DNA of 64,000 bases from JASHUC01 sp035606175 (GCA_035606175.1 DATNFW010000033.1:1-64000); one strand, 5' to 3'; positions 1 through 8,329 are shown, counted from the stretch's first letter. Program-made: numbers and translations. The notes: generated by a model from the sequence alone, not told the origin.

Positions 1-61
1 AGATCGGAGTCGCTGAAACAAACAGAGCGGCCACCGATATCAGGTGCACACTCAGACGCAT
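1..61 (-). CDS. Partial CDS, N-terminal signal peptide only
   Basis: The first 20 codons of a minus-strand gene that continues beyond the window edge. They read MRLSVHLISVAALFVSATPI, a short positive start followed by a hydrophobic stretch, which looks like the beginning of a Sec signal peptide. A purine-rich AAGGGG lies just upstream of the ATG as a likely ribosome binding site. It starts 27 nt after the DUF3617 gene stops on the same strand, so the two are probably co-transcribed. Function cannot be told from this fragment. Confidence 0.5.
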   Translation of the reverse strand, partial: MRLSVHLISVAALFVSATPI

Positions 62-87
62 ACGTGCCCCTTCTCGCGATATCACGG

Positions 88-636
88 TTAGGGCCGCGGC
101 TGTGAACCGCTCTTCGCCCGCCCCAGATGCTCGACATTTCCATTCGGGAGCATCACGTCCCCCGGCTCGGCGCCCGCGGGGCACATGCCGAGGTACTTCT
201 GATCTTGGACCAGTGTCGACTGGGTGATGCCGTTCAACGCAGGCGTGTAGGTGATATGGACATCGGTGTGCGTCGCGTCGCCCTTGAACAGGGTCGTCGA
301 TTTGCTCTCGACGGTGCTTCCTTTGATCGTGCAGCGCGATTGGATCGTGTACTCGTTCCCTTGCAGGCCCTCGTTGACGGTGGTGCATTCCTTCCTCTTC
401 TTTGCATCCTCCCGCGCGCGCTGCTCGGAGGCGTGGCTTCGACAGATCGTCGATGTGAATTCGATCTTCTTATTGCTCGGGGTGTCGATCTCCCGATTGT
501 GAATCGACCAGAGCCCTTCCTTCAGCTGTGGCGGCTCCGCCGCGAGCCCCACACCTGAGTCGAGCATCGCACCGAAAGCGAGAAATCCGAGCGCTGCAAA
601 TGTCGCCGTCGAATGTGCCAGGGAGGGCCGTCTCAT
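88..636 (-). CDS. DUF3617-type exported protein
   Basis: A 182-residue protein. An N-terminal signal peptide (hydrophobic run at about residues 12-32, ending before AAEPP) sends it to the periplasm. The mature part opens with PPQLKEGLWSI and contains four spaced cysteines (near residues 65, 84, 102 and 151) that could form two disulfides. This arrangement (ExxLWxx opening, central paired Cys, a GDATHTD-like strand) matches the DUF3617 family of small secreted proteins of unknown function in Proteobacteria. The start at 636 is divergent from the reductase gene at 684, leaving 47 bp for both promoters. Family call is from recall of the pattern; the biochemical role is unknown. Confidence 0.7.
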   Translation of the reverse strand: MRRPSLAHSTATFAALGFLAFGAMLDSGVGLAAEPPQLKEGLWSIHNREIDTPSNKKIEFTSTICRSHASEQRAREDAKKRKECTTVNEGLQGNEYTIQSRCTIKGSTVESKSTTLFKGDATHTDVHITYTPALNGITQSTLVQDQKYLGMCPAGAEPGDVMLPNGNVEHLGRAKSGSQPRP

Positions 637-683
637 GTGCTTCTCCGGACCTGCGACCGGCAGGATCGTACCACTGATCGGGT

Positions 684-1670
684 TTGAGGCCTTGCTACAA
701 TGCGATCGTGCAGAATCTCGACTCCGCAGAGCAGCATGCCTGGTGCATTACGCACGCCGCGGCTAGGGCGTTCCCCAAGTCCGACGTGCTGAGGCCCGCC
801 TGCTACGAGCTCGCCGCGACCGGCGAGCTGCGCGCCGTTGGAGCGGACGATCCGGCAGCGGTGCTGCGCTGGAATCCCGCGATAGGATGGGAATCGCTGC
901 TGCCACCCGATGACCCGCAGCGCGACCTGATCGATCTCTATCTGCCGATCTGCAGTGGAACCGCGAACCGGCCCATCACCGTCGGACACCTCGGCCAGAG
1001 CCTTGACGGATTCATCGCCACCTCATCCGGAGATTCCTGCTGGGTGACGGGCCCGGAGAACATTCTCCACATGCATCGGCTTCGGGCGCTGTGCGATGCC
1101 GTCATCGTGGGTGCGGGGACCATCGAAGCGGACAACCCGCGCCTCACGACTCGCCTCGTCGCGGGCAGCAATCCGCTGCGCGTCATCATCGATCCGGCGT
1201 GCCGGCTGCCGGCCGCGCACGCGGTGTTCAGCGACCGCCAGGCCCCGACCGTTAGAGCCACCGCGGCGGGGACGGCCGCCGCCGCGGCCGCGCGAGCGCG
1301 CGGCGAAGATGTCCTCGAGGTGGCATCGCCCGGCAACACGTTGGACCTCGGCGACCTGCTCAAGCAATTGCGTGCGCGCGGACACTGCCGCATCTTCGTC
1401 GAAGGGGGCGGGGTGACGGTCTCGTCCTTTTTGGAAGCCGGACTGCTCGACCGTTTGCACATCACGATCGCGCCGCTGCTCATCGGAGAGGGACGTCCAA
1501 CAGTGCGCATGACGCCGCACGTGCAGCTGCGCGATTGCCTGCGGCTGCATCATCGAGTCTATCGAGCCGGCCTCGACATTCTGTTCGATTGCGATCTTCG
1601 CGCCGCTGCCGGCTCCTCCCCGAATGGCTCGGGCAGCTCCGACGCAGCGAGCATTCAACGCATCCTGTAG
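684..1670 (+). CDS. RibD C-terminal-domain (DHFR-like) reductase
   Basis: A 328-residue protein with about 95 residues of unrecognised N-terminus followed by a RibD C-terminal/DHFR-fold domain. Visible signatures are the opening strand TVGHLGQSLDGFIA, the segment DAVIVGAGTIEADNPRLTTR, and the late FVEGGGVTVSSFLEAGLLDR turn. The family reduces pyrimidine or pterin-like substrates with NAD(P)H. The N-terminal deaminase half of true RibD, with its zinc-binding HAE and PCxxxGRTPPC motifs, is absent, so this is not the bifunctional riboflavin enzyme. The start is TTG 684; GTG 708 is an alternative. It is convergent with a glycosyltransferase 10 nt away and probably belongs functionally to the pterin-synthase-like/dehydrogenase cluster that follows. 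Confidence 0.8.
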   Translation: MRPCYNAIVQNLDSAEQHAWCITHAAARAFPKSDVLRPACYELAATGELRAVGADDPAAVLRWNPAIGWESLLPPDDPQRDLIDLYLPICSGTANRPITVGHLGQSLDGFIATSSGDSCWVTGPENILHMHRLRALCDAVIVGAGTIEADNPRLTTRLVAGSNPLRVIIDPACRLPAAHAVFSDRQAPTVRATAAGTAAAAAARARGEDVLEVASPGNTLDLGDLLKQLRARGHCRIFVEGGGVTVSSFLEAGLLDRLHITIAPLLIGEGRPTVRMTPHVQLRDCLRLHHRVYRAGLDILFDCDLRAAAGSSPNGSGSSDAASIQRIL

Positions 1671-1680
1671 CTCCCTCGCG

Positions 1681-2778
1681 TCATCGCTCGCCGGTGCGCG
1701 CTGCTTCGCACACCCGCTCGAGAATCCGAGCCATGCGCTCGGATGCCTGAGGCCAAAAGGTCAGGCGCTCCTGCGCCGCGAGGGCAGCGCGCCGCATCGA
1801 GGAGCGCAGCGCAGAATCCGTCAGTGCCTGCTCGAGCGCTGCGCGCAGCGCGTCGCGGTCGCCCGGCTCGAGCAGCAGCCCCGCCTCGGCGCCGACGAGC
1901 TCCGGGATGGCGCCCGTGCGTGAGCTCACGACCGGCACACCGTGGGCCAAGGACTCGGCGACCGCCATGCCGTAGCTCTCACGGAGCGTCGGCAGCACGA
2001 ACAAATCTGCTGCGAGATATCGATCGCTCAGGGCTTCGTGGGGCAGCTCGCCGACGAGGGAGACGTGGTCGATGAGTCGCAGGTCGCGCATTTGATCCTC
2101 GAGGCGCCGCACCGTGTCCGGGCTGCGCGAAAGGCTGCCGACGCACTGCAAGCGCCACGGCAGGTGAGCGAGCGGAGCGAGCGCCTCCATGAGCAGCGAG
2201 TGACCCTTACCCTCCTGAATCGTCGCGACGCAAAGCAGCTCGAGGATGCCGTCGTCGGGGCGGCCAAGGCGGCCGCGGCGGCGGTCCCCGATCGGATTCG
2301 TCCAGGCGCCAGGCTCCACGACGGACAGCACCGATCGATCGATACCACGCGCCGCGAGCTCCTGCTCCGTGCTGCGGCTGGTCACGATCACGTGATCGAC
2401 CTGTTTGAGCGCGCGCTGCTCCTCACCTTGCCGACGCTCGGCTTCGGCACGTCCGATGCCGAGCTCCGAGCCGAGCGGCATATGGATCAACCCAATCAGA
2501 TGCAGGCGTCGCGAGTGGGCGGCAACGAGCTGTGGCATCGCTCCGAGCGCAAGTCCGTCTATGAGCGCGCAGGCCCGCTCGGGAAGCGCGGCGAGAACGT
2601 GTTCCGCGTGTGCGAGTGCCGCCGAGGTCGGTGACGGAAAGCTCGCATCCAGCTCGTGTACATGCACGTGCCAACCGAGAGCGCGCAGCCCCGCCACCAT
2701 CATCCGGTCGTAGACGTAGCCCCCGGTCGGGCTTTGAAGGTCGCCTGGAATGAGGAATTCCAGCGCGCGCGCACTCAT
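1681..2778 (-). CDS. GT4-family glycosyltransferase
   Basis: A 365-residue GT-B-fold enzyme. The N-terminal donor-approach loop reads SPTGGYVYDRMMVAGLRALG. The C-terminal nucleotide-sugar half shows LLCVATIQEGKGHSLLMEAL and the family motif ESYGMAVAE (the E-x7-E pair at about residues 269-277), then GVPVVSSRTGAIPELV. There is no signal peptide or clear membrane segment, so it should act in the cytosol. Its ATG overlaps the stop of the pterin-synthase-like gene upstream by 4 nt (2775-2778), so the two are translationally coupled. Donor and acceptor are unknown; the context suggests a small-molecule or lipid acceptor made by its neighbours. Confidence 0.85.
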   Translation of the reverse strand: MSARALEFLIPGDLQSPTGGYVYDRMMVAGLRALGWHVHVHELDASFPSPTSAALAHAEHVLAALPERACALIDGLALGAMPQLVAAHSRRLHLIGLIHMPLGSELGIGRAEAERRQGEEQRALKQVDHVIVTSRSTEQELAARGIDRSVLSVVEPGAWTNPIGDRRRGRLGRPDDGILELLCVATIQEGKGHSLLMEALAPLAHLPWRLQCVGSLSRSPDTVRRLEDQMRDLRLIDHVSLVGELPHEALSDRYLAADLFVLPTLRESYGMAVAESLAHGVPVVSSRTGAIPELVGAEAGLLLEPGDRDALRAALEQALTDSALRSSMRRAALAAQERLTFWPQASERMARILERVCEAARTGER

Positions 2779-3182
2779 CCCGAGGCGAGCTCGGCTTCGA
2801 ATGAGGCCCAGGCAACGTGCGATTCGTGCAGCGTGACGCGTAGACTCGCCAAATCGTTGGCCGATGCGCCGAGGCGTCCCTCGCGAATGGCGGAGGCCAT
2901 TCGGTCGAAGATCACCCGCGCGAGAAACTCGGTCGTCGTATTGCGGCCGGCAAATTCCGGCAACAGATCGAGGTTGCGATAGTTGAGAGGCACGAGCACC
3001 TCACGCAGCGCTTGGCTTGCGAGGCCGATATCGACGACCAGTCCATCGTCATCGAGCTGCGAACGGCGGAATTCGACGTCGACCACGTACGTTGCGCCGT
3101 GCAACTGGCGCGCCGGCCCGAACGCCTCGCCGACGAAACTGTGAGCGATCATGACGTGGTCGCGTACACAGACACTGTACAT
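2775..3182 (-). CDS. Atypical 6-pyruvoyltetrahydropterin synthase / QueD-like protein
   Basis: About 135 residues with the tunnelling (T-fold) layout of PTPS/QueD. The opening strand has RDHVMIAHSF with one candidate zinc His, then LHGATYVVDVEF where classical enzymes have HGHxY, and a late LHESHVAW containing the conserved Glu. One of the three zinc histidines is therefore Ala and the catalytic Cys is missing, so the classical reaction is doubtful. The ATG at 3182 matches the family N-terminus and has a GGGAG site upstream; a TTG at 3200 would overlap the dehydrogenase stop. It sits between a dehydrogenase and a glycosyltransferase in one operon. Product unknown. Confidence 0.75.
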   Translation of the reverse strand: MYSVCVRDHVMIAHSFVGEAFGPARQLHGATYVVDVEFRRSQLDDDGLVVDIGLASQALREVLVPLNYRNLDLLPEFAGRNTTTEFLARVIFDRMASAIREGRLGASANDLASLRVTLHESHVAWASFEAELASG

Positions 3183-3196
3183 CGCGGCTCCCACGC

Positions 3197-4183
3197 TCAA
3201 TCTGCGGTGCCGTAGCTCACCCGATGCACGATCGTATCACCCGGCTCGCGTGCGAGGCGCTCCAGGGTCTGCGGCATCTCCTCGAGCGAGCCTTCGCTGT
3301 TGATGAGCAGATCGAGCGACGGGTCGGTCAGGAGGCTGAGTGCGAGCGCGAGGCGCCGCCGGGGAGTCCAGCGCGCGCGATGCGAAGCCGCAACGGTGCC
3401 GACTTGGGAAGATTTGAGGATGAGCCGGCGAGAATGGAAAGCCTCACCCAGAGGGAGCGTCACAGGGCGGCTGCCGTACCAGCTGCACTCGCATACGACC
3501 GCTTCAAACGCCGCGATCCGCAGAGCAAGCTGCAACCCCTCGGGCGAGCCACTCGTGTGCAGCACGACATCGGCGTCGGCGCGGGCCGCATCGGGATGTG
3601 CGAAGGCGATGCCGAATGCGTGGGCGATGGCGCGTCGCGCAGGATTCGTGTCGATCAGTTCCACCTCGCATCCCGGCATCTGTCCGAGCAGCCAGCCCGC
3701 GAGACATCCGACGCTTCCGGCGCCCACGACTGCAACGCGATCGCCGGGGGCTGCGCCCGAGTCCCACACAGCATTGAGGGCCGTCTCGAGATGCGCCGCG
3801 AGCACCGCGCGCGAGGCCGGCACCGACTCCGGCAGCGGATAAAGCGAATCGACCGGAACGACGTAGCGCTGCTGGTGCGGATAAAGGCAGAACACCGTCC
3901 GGCCGAGGAGAGTGCGGGGCCCGTCCACCACGCGGCCGACGCTGATGTAGCCGTATTTCACCGGGCCCGGAAAATCGCCCACCTGGAATGGTGCGCGCAT
4001 GCGCCGGTACTCGCTCTCGGGCACGCATCCATTGAAGACCAGCGCTTCGGTGCCTCGGCTGACGGCGCTGTAAAGTGCCCGTACACTCGCCTCTCGCGCA
4101 CCGGCGGCCGGGAGCGTCTCGTAACGCAGCTCGCCGCGACCCGGGGCGACCACCCAAAAGGCGAGCGTCTCGTCGCGAGTCAT
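3197..4183 (-). CDS. Medium-chain (zinc-binding-type) dehydrogenase
   Basis: A 328-residue MDR-superfamily oxidoreductase. The N-terminal catalytic domain contains ALYSAVSRGTEALVFNG and KYGYISVGRVVDG, and the Rossmann half starts with DRVAVVGAGSVGCLAGWLLG. The pattern resembles the MDR subfamily that includes BchC-like dehydrogenases rather than liver-type alcohol dehydrogenase, and the usual structural-zinc four-Cys lobe is not visible. It is the first gene of the three-gene minus operon with the pterin-synthase-like protein and GT4. ATG 4183 was chosen because the family N-terminus (MTRDETLAFWVV) fits. It begins only 15 nt from the divergent phosphatidyltransferase start. Substrate unknown. 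Confidence 0.78.
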   Translation of the reverse strand: MTRDETLAFWVVAPGRGELRYETLPAAGAREASVRALYSAVSRGTEALVFNGCVPESEYRRMRAPFQVGDFPGPVKYGYISVGRVVDGPRTLLGRTVFCLYPHQQRYVVPVDSLYPLPESVPASRAVLAAHLETALNAVWDSGAAPGDRVAVVGAGSVGCLAGWLLGQMPGCEVELIDTNPARRAIAHAFGIAFAHPDAARADADVVLHTSGSPEGLQLALRIAAFEAVVCECSWYGSRPVTLPLGEAFHSRRLILKSSQVGTVAASHRARWTPRRRLALALSLLTDPSLDLLINSEGSLEEMPQTLERLAREPGDTIVHRVSYGTAD

Positions 4184-4198
4184 AGGAGCTTCAGGAAG

Positions 4199-4951
4199 TT
4201 GCTGTTGACGATTGCCATCGCCCGGCCCGAGCACCGCGAGCTGCTGCGTGGCGCGCTCGTCGGCATCTTAGCGGCTGCCGTGTCCATCGTCTCGATCGGT
4301 GCACTCGGGGCGGACCTGCTGCACTTGAGCGCAGCGTATGTGCCGAAGGTCGTGCTGCTGTTCGCGGCGGGCGCCGCGCTGGTGCTGCTCGCCCTGCCAG
4401 GGTCGCACGGTTTCGAGCGCGTGGGCGCGGCGAACCAGGTGACGATCGTGCGGGGCGCACTCGTTGCGCTGCTCGCCGGCCTTGCAGGCGAGCACGGCAG
4501 TCCTGCCACTGCGGCGGTCGCCGTCGCCGTCGCCGCGACTGCGATGGCGCTCGATGGCGTCGACGGTTGGCTCGCGCGCCGCTTGCGTGTCGCGAGCGCC
4601 TTCGGCGCCCGCTTCGATATGGAAACGGACGCCGTGTTCGTCGCGGTGCTCTCGCTCCTCGTCTGGCAATTCGGCAAGGCGGGCGGTTGGGTACTCTCCT
4701 CGGGGCTGATGCGTTACCTGTTTGCGGCGCTCGTCGCCATCGTGCCGCGCCTGCAGAGGCCGGTCCCTTCGAGCTTTCGCGGAAAAACGATCGCCGTGCT
4801 GCAAATGATCGCGCTGATCGTCGCACTCGCGCCCGTCTGCGGACCGCAGCTCTCCGTCTGGATTGCCGCGGTCGGGCTCGGGGCGCTCGTGCTGTCTTTC
4901 GCGCTCGATGTGCTGTGGCTCCTCAGAGACCCGGTGCCGGATGTCCTCTAA
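4199..4951 (+). CDS. CDP-alcohol phosphatidyltransferase
   Basis: An integral membrane enzyme of about 250 residues that transfers a phosphatidyl (or related) group from a CDP-alcohol to an acceptor alcohol. The diagnostic DGx2ARx8Gx3Dx3D signature is complete (D122, G123, A126, R127, G136, D140, D144 counting from TTG 4199), and several hydrophobic segments surround it. The open frame extends far upstream, but that part is antisense to the dehydrogenase. TTG 4199 is preferred because AGGAGC lies 9 nt upstream; TTG 4205 is possible. The stop overlaps the sulfatase start by 11 nt. With that neighbour it probably builds a lipid or a lipid-linked headgroup in the inner membrane. Confidence 0.8.
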   Translation: MLLTIAIARPEHRELLRGALVGILAAAVSIVSIGALGADLLHLSAAYVPKVVLLFAAGAALVLLALPGSHGFERVGAANQVTIVRGALVALLAGLAGEHGSPATAAVAVAVAATAMALDGVDGWLARRLRVASAFGARFDMETDAVFVAVLSLLVWQFGKAGGWVLSSGLMRYLFAALVAIVPRLQRPVPSSFRGKTIAVLQMIALIVALAPVCGPQLSVWIAAVGLGALVLSFALDVLWLLRDPVPDVL

Positions 4952-6668
4952 TGCGAGCGAGCGCCGCCGGCTCGCCTGGCGGTGGGTCGGCACGCTCATC
5001 GCACTCGTCATCCTCAACGGCTCCCTGACGTTCGACAATACGTGGCCGACGCTCGCAGTCCACTGGCCCGCAGAGCTGTCCGTCGAGATCGCCGCGGTGC
5101 TGGTGCTGCTTGCCTCGTGCAACGCGTGGCTCGGGAGGAGCTCGCCGCGCCTCATCGCGACGCTCGCCACACTCGTCGTGCTGTTCGCGCTCGGGCGCTA
5201 CGGTGCGGTCACCGTCCCGGCACTCTACGGACGCGAAATCAATCTTTATTGGGACGCGCCGCGTCTCGGCTCGGTCGTGCAGATGCTGGCACGCGTCGCC
5301 TCGATCTGGCAGCTCGCGGCACTGCTGGGCGGTGCGCTGCTCGCCCTGCTGCTGCTCTATCTGCTCGCGCGCTGGTCGCTGCGGCGGGTGGATGCGGTGC
5401 TTGCGCACTCGCGTGCTGCGCGCCTCGGGTTCGGCATCGGCGGCACGCTTCTCATTGCTGCCTTCCTCGTTCAGCAGCTGAGCGACCACGTGCCGCGGAT
5501 ACCGCGCTTCTCGATCCCCGTGAGCCGCACGTATGGGACTCAGGTCGCGCGCGTCGTCGATGCGCTCTCGAGCCGTCGCGTGGCGCGCATGCTGCCCTCC
5601 CCGCCGCTGCACTCGAGCTTCGAGGCGCTTTCGGGCCGCGACGTACTGCTCATCTTCATGGAGTCCTATGGGAGCGTCACTTTCGACCGCCCGGCATTCG
5701 AGCGGGAGCTGCGCCCTGCGCGCGAGAGGCTCGCGAAGGCCCTCGAGGAGACGGGCCGCGGCGTAGTGTCTGCATTCGTCGTGTCGCCGACTTTCGGCGG
5801 ACAATCCGTCCTCGCTCATTTGAGCCTGCTGTCCGGGATCGAGGTGAGGGATTCCTCACGTTACTCGCTCCTCATGACGCAGAAGCGTCCGACGCTCGTC
5901 TCGACATTCAAAGCAGCCGGGTATCGCGCCATCGCGGTGATGCCTGGGATGCAGCAACCCTGGCCCGAGGGCGCCTTCTACGGCTTCGATGAGATCTACG
6001 ATGCGGCGAAACTCGCTTATCGGGGTCCGCCCTTCGGCTGGTGGCGCATTCCGGATCAGTACACGCTCGCCGCGCTCGATGCGGACGAGCTCGATCGTCA
6101 CCCGCGCAAGCCGCTCTTCGTGTTCCTTCCGACCGTGAGCACACACATACCGTTTGAACCGGTCCCACCCTTTCAACCGGACTGGGGGCGGATGCTGTCA
6201 CGTGAGCCTTACGATGCCGCACCGCTTAAGCGCGCATTGGCTCAGCGCGAGGACTGGACGGCCATGGGCGAGAGCTATGTCAGCTCCGTCGAATACTTCC
6301 TCGATGTGCTCGCCAGCTACCTGCGGAAGCATGCGACCGACGATCCCGTATTGATCGTGCTCGGCGATCATCAGCCCGCGGCCAACGTGAGCGGCGAGGG
6401 CGCGCCGTGGGACGTGCCTGTGCACGTTATCAGCCGGCGCACGGATATCCTGGAATCCTTGCAGCGCCGCGGCTTTCGCAGCGGGTTGACGCCCGCGCGT
6501 CCTGCGATCGGCAAGATGAGCGAGCTCGCGCCCTGGCTGCTCGATGCGTTCGGTGGCAATGGCGCCGATCGCCATGATCGCGCGGTCTGCCCGGAGGGAG
6601 CTTCTAGGACGCAATCCTCCGTGAGGACGCTGGCCGCGCCTCGAGGTCGTACGCATCCGACCCGGTGA
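4941..6668 (+). CDS. Membrane-anchored sulfatase / phosphoethanolamine-transferase-like protein
   Basis: A 575-residue protein with about five N-terminal transmembrane helices (residues 12-180) and a large periplasmic alkaline-phosphatase-fold domain. Metal-site motifs are visible: FMESYG (E241), the TFGGQSVLAHLSLLSG nucleophile region, TVSTHIPF and LGDHQPA. The architecture is that of LtaS-, EptA- and OpgE-like enzymes, which move phospho-headgroups from phospholipids to glycans or lipids. The ATG is inside the end of the phosphatidyltransferase gene, so the pair is coupled. Its last 65 nt overlap the convergent rimO gene. It likely modifies the lipid or glycoconjugate made by the preceding enzymes; the substrate is unknown. 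Confidence 0.78.
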   Translation: MSSNASERRRLAWRWVGTLIALVILNGSLTFDNTWPTLAVHWPAELSVEIAAVLVLLASCNAWLGRSSPRLIATLATLVVLFALGRYGAVTVPALYGREINLYWDAPRLGSVVQMLARVASIWQLAALLGGALLALLLLYLLARWSLRRVDAVLAHSRAARLGFGIGGTLLIAAFLVQQLSDHVPRIPRFSIPVSRTYGTQVARVVDALSSRRVARMLPSPPLHSSFEALSGRDVLLIFMESYGSVTFDRPAFERELRPARERLAKALEETGRGVVSAFVVSPTFGGQSVLAHLSLLSGIEVRDSSRYSLLMTQKRPTLVSTFKAAGYRAIAVMPGMQQPWPEGAFYGFDEIYDAAKLAYRGPPFGWWRIPDQYTLAALDADELDRHPRKPLFVFLPTVSTHIPFEPVPPFQPDWGRMLSREPYDAAPLKRALAQREDWTAMGESYVSSVEYFLDVLASYLRKHATDDPVLIVLGDHQPAANVSGEGAPWDVPVHVISRRTDILESLQRRGFRSGLTPARPAIGKMSELAPWLLDAFGGNGADRHDRAVCPEGASRTQSSVRTLAAPRGRTHPTR

Positions 6669-8073
6669 TCTCGACCTGCGCGAACTCGCCGGGCTTCAAT
6701 CCTGCGGCAGCACGGACTCTGACCACACCGTCGATCTCGGGTGCATCGGCCTCGGTGCGAGCGATGGCCGATCCGTCCGGCTCGATGGAATCGACCAGCA
6801 CCGTGAGTGTGCGGCCGATGCGGCGTGCGAGCTTGCGCGCCGAGATCGCCTGCGCGCGCTCCATGAAACGTGCGTAACGCTCCTCCTGGACCTCGGCGGG
6901 TACGTGGTCCGGCAGGTCGTTCGCCTTTGCCCCAGCGACCGGCGAGTATTTGAAACAGCCGACGCGATCGAGCTCGGCCTCGCCGAGCCAGGCGAGCAGC
7001 TCCTCGAATTCGGCATCCGTCTCGCCTGGAAAGCCGACGATGAACGTGCTGCGTATCGCGAGATCGGGGCAGCGAGCGCGCCAGGTGGCGATTCGTTTCA
7101 ACGTGTTCTCGGCGTGCGCCGGACGGCGCATGCGCTTGAGCACCGTGGGGCTGCCGTGCTGGAAAGGGACGTCGAGATACGGCAGCACGCGCCTCTCGGC
7201 CATGAGATCGATGACCTCATCGACGTGCGGATAGGGATAGACGTAGTGCAGCCGCACCCACGGCCTCGAGGCGCTGGCCGCGCGCGCGCCGGCTCCAGGC
7301 GCGCGGGTGTCGCTCGTCGTTGCAGCCCGGGGTGTCGTGTTTGCGGTGAGCGAGCCGAGAGCGCGGGCGAGCTCGATGAAGCGTGTTGCGAGCTGCTCCC
7401 CGCGCCACTCGCGCGTCGCGTAGCGCACGTCCGCCCCATAGGCGCTCGTGTCCTGCGAGATGACGAGCAGCTCCTTCACGCCCGCTGCGATCAGGCGCTC
7501 GGCCTCGCGCAGCACCTCGTCGATCGGACGGGAGACCAGCCGGCCGCGCAGGCTCGGAATGATGCAGAAACTGCAGCGGTTGTTGCAGCCCTCCGAGATC
7601 TTGAGATAGGCGTAGTGGCGCGGCGTGAGGCGGATGCCCTGGGGCGGAACGAGCGCTTCGAACGGGTCGGTGCGCGGCGGCACGTGCCGGTGCACGGCGC
7701 TCATCACATCCTCGTACGCGTGCGGACCCGTGATCCCGAGCACGCGCGGATGTCGCTCGAGAATGCGCTCGGGACGTGCGCCGAGGCACCCCGTCACGAT
7801 CACACGTCCGTTCTCCGCAAGCGCCTCCCCGATCGCCTCGAGCGACTCGTCCACAGCGGCATCGATGAAGCCGCAGGTATTGACCACCACCACGTCGGCG
7901 TCGCGATACGCGGGCGCGATCTCATACCCCTCCGCACGCAGGCCGGAGAGGATGCGTTCGGAGTCGACGAGCGCTTTCGGACAGCCGAGGCTGACGAAGC
8001 CGACCTTCGGTGCTCGTCGTTGCTCGATCGAGAGGGCGCGTCGGCGCGGGCGAGTCGGTGCGGCCCGCGTCAT
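6604..8073 (-). CDS. rimO: Ribosomal protein S12 methylthiotransferase
   Basis: A 489-residue radical-SAM enzyme that adds a methylthio group to the conserved Asp of ribosomal protein S12. The N-terminal UPF0004 domain starts KVGFVSLGCPKALVDSERIL with cysteines for the second 4Fe-4S cluster. The radical-SAM cluster motif is CNNRCSFC, followed by IPSLRGR. A C-terminal TRAM domain ends the protein. Compared with the usual length near 440 it carries an Ala/Thr-rich insertion of about 35 residues just before the HYVYPYPH strand. ATG 8073 overlaps the stop of the preceding 63-codon gene (ATGA). The 3' end overlaps the sulfatase gene by 65 nt in convergent orientation. Confidence 0.93.
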   Translation of the reverse strand: MTRAAPTRPRRRALSIEQRRAPKVGFVSLGCPKALVDSERILSGLRAEGYEIAPAYRDADVVVVNTCGFIDAAVDESLEAIGEALAENGRVIVTGCLGARPERILERHPRVLGITGPHAYEDVMSAVHRHVPPRTDPFEALVPPQGIRLTPRHYAYLKISEGCNNRCSFCIIPSLRGRLVSRPIDEVLREAERLIAAGVKELLVISQDTSAYGADVRYATREWRGEQLATRFIELARALGSLTANTTPRAATTSDTRAPGAGARAASASRPWVRLHYVYPYPHVDEVIDLMAERRVLPYLDVPFQHGSPTVLKRMRRPAHAENTLKRIATWRARCPDLAIRSTFIVGFPGETDAEFEELLAWLGEAELDRVGCFKYSPVAGAKANDLPDHVPAEVQEERYARFMERAQAISARKLARRIGRTLTVLVDSIEPDGSAIARTEADAPEIDGVVRVRAAAGLKPGEFAQVEITGSDAYDLEARPASSRRIAS

Positions 8074-8261
8074 TGAGCGGACGCGGCGCTCGCCGCGGGC
8101 GCTCGGGCGGGCGGCTGCGTCATGCCGCCGGGGTGGCGCACCGTATGGCGGACGGTGTGCAGCGTCCAGAAAAGCGCGAGCGCGGCGGCTGGCATCGCAA
8201 ACCACGGCCAGATCGCAGGGCGGCGATCGGAAGGGGCGGGATGCCTTTGCTTTTCCGACAT
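8070..8261 (-). CDS. Small single-pass membrane protein upstream of rimO
   Basis: A 63-residue reading frame with one likely transmembrane helix (about residues 18-38, IWPWFAMPAAALALFWTLH), a polar N-terminus, and a Pro/Ala-rich tail. Its TGA overlaps the rimO ATG by 4 nt (8070-8073). Such overlap is the usual sign of translational coupling and is the main reason to accept it. I do not recognise a family. It could be a chance frame, since GC-rich DNA gives many, but coupling plus a clean hydrophobic segment favours a real gene. Confidence 0.45.
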   Translation of the reverse strand: MSEKQRHPAPSDRRPAIWPWFAMPAAALALFWTLHTVRHTVRHPGGMTQPPARAPAASAASAQ

Positions 8262-8329
8262 GGGCGCGGAGCCTACCCCGCAGGCGGCGGGTCGGCAATG
8301 CCTGCCGCGTGGCCAGCGCCCCGCGAGAG

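Noticed and set aside
637..710. A possible FMN riboswitch before the RibD-like gene
   Set aside because: The gap is only 47 bp and lacks the conserved AGGGGUGA-like elements.
3224..4198. The upstream extension of the CDP-alcohol phosphatidyltransferase frame
   Set aside because: It is antisense to the dehydrogenase and has no domain; the enzyme begins near 4199.
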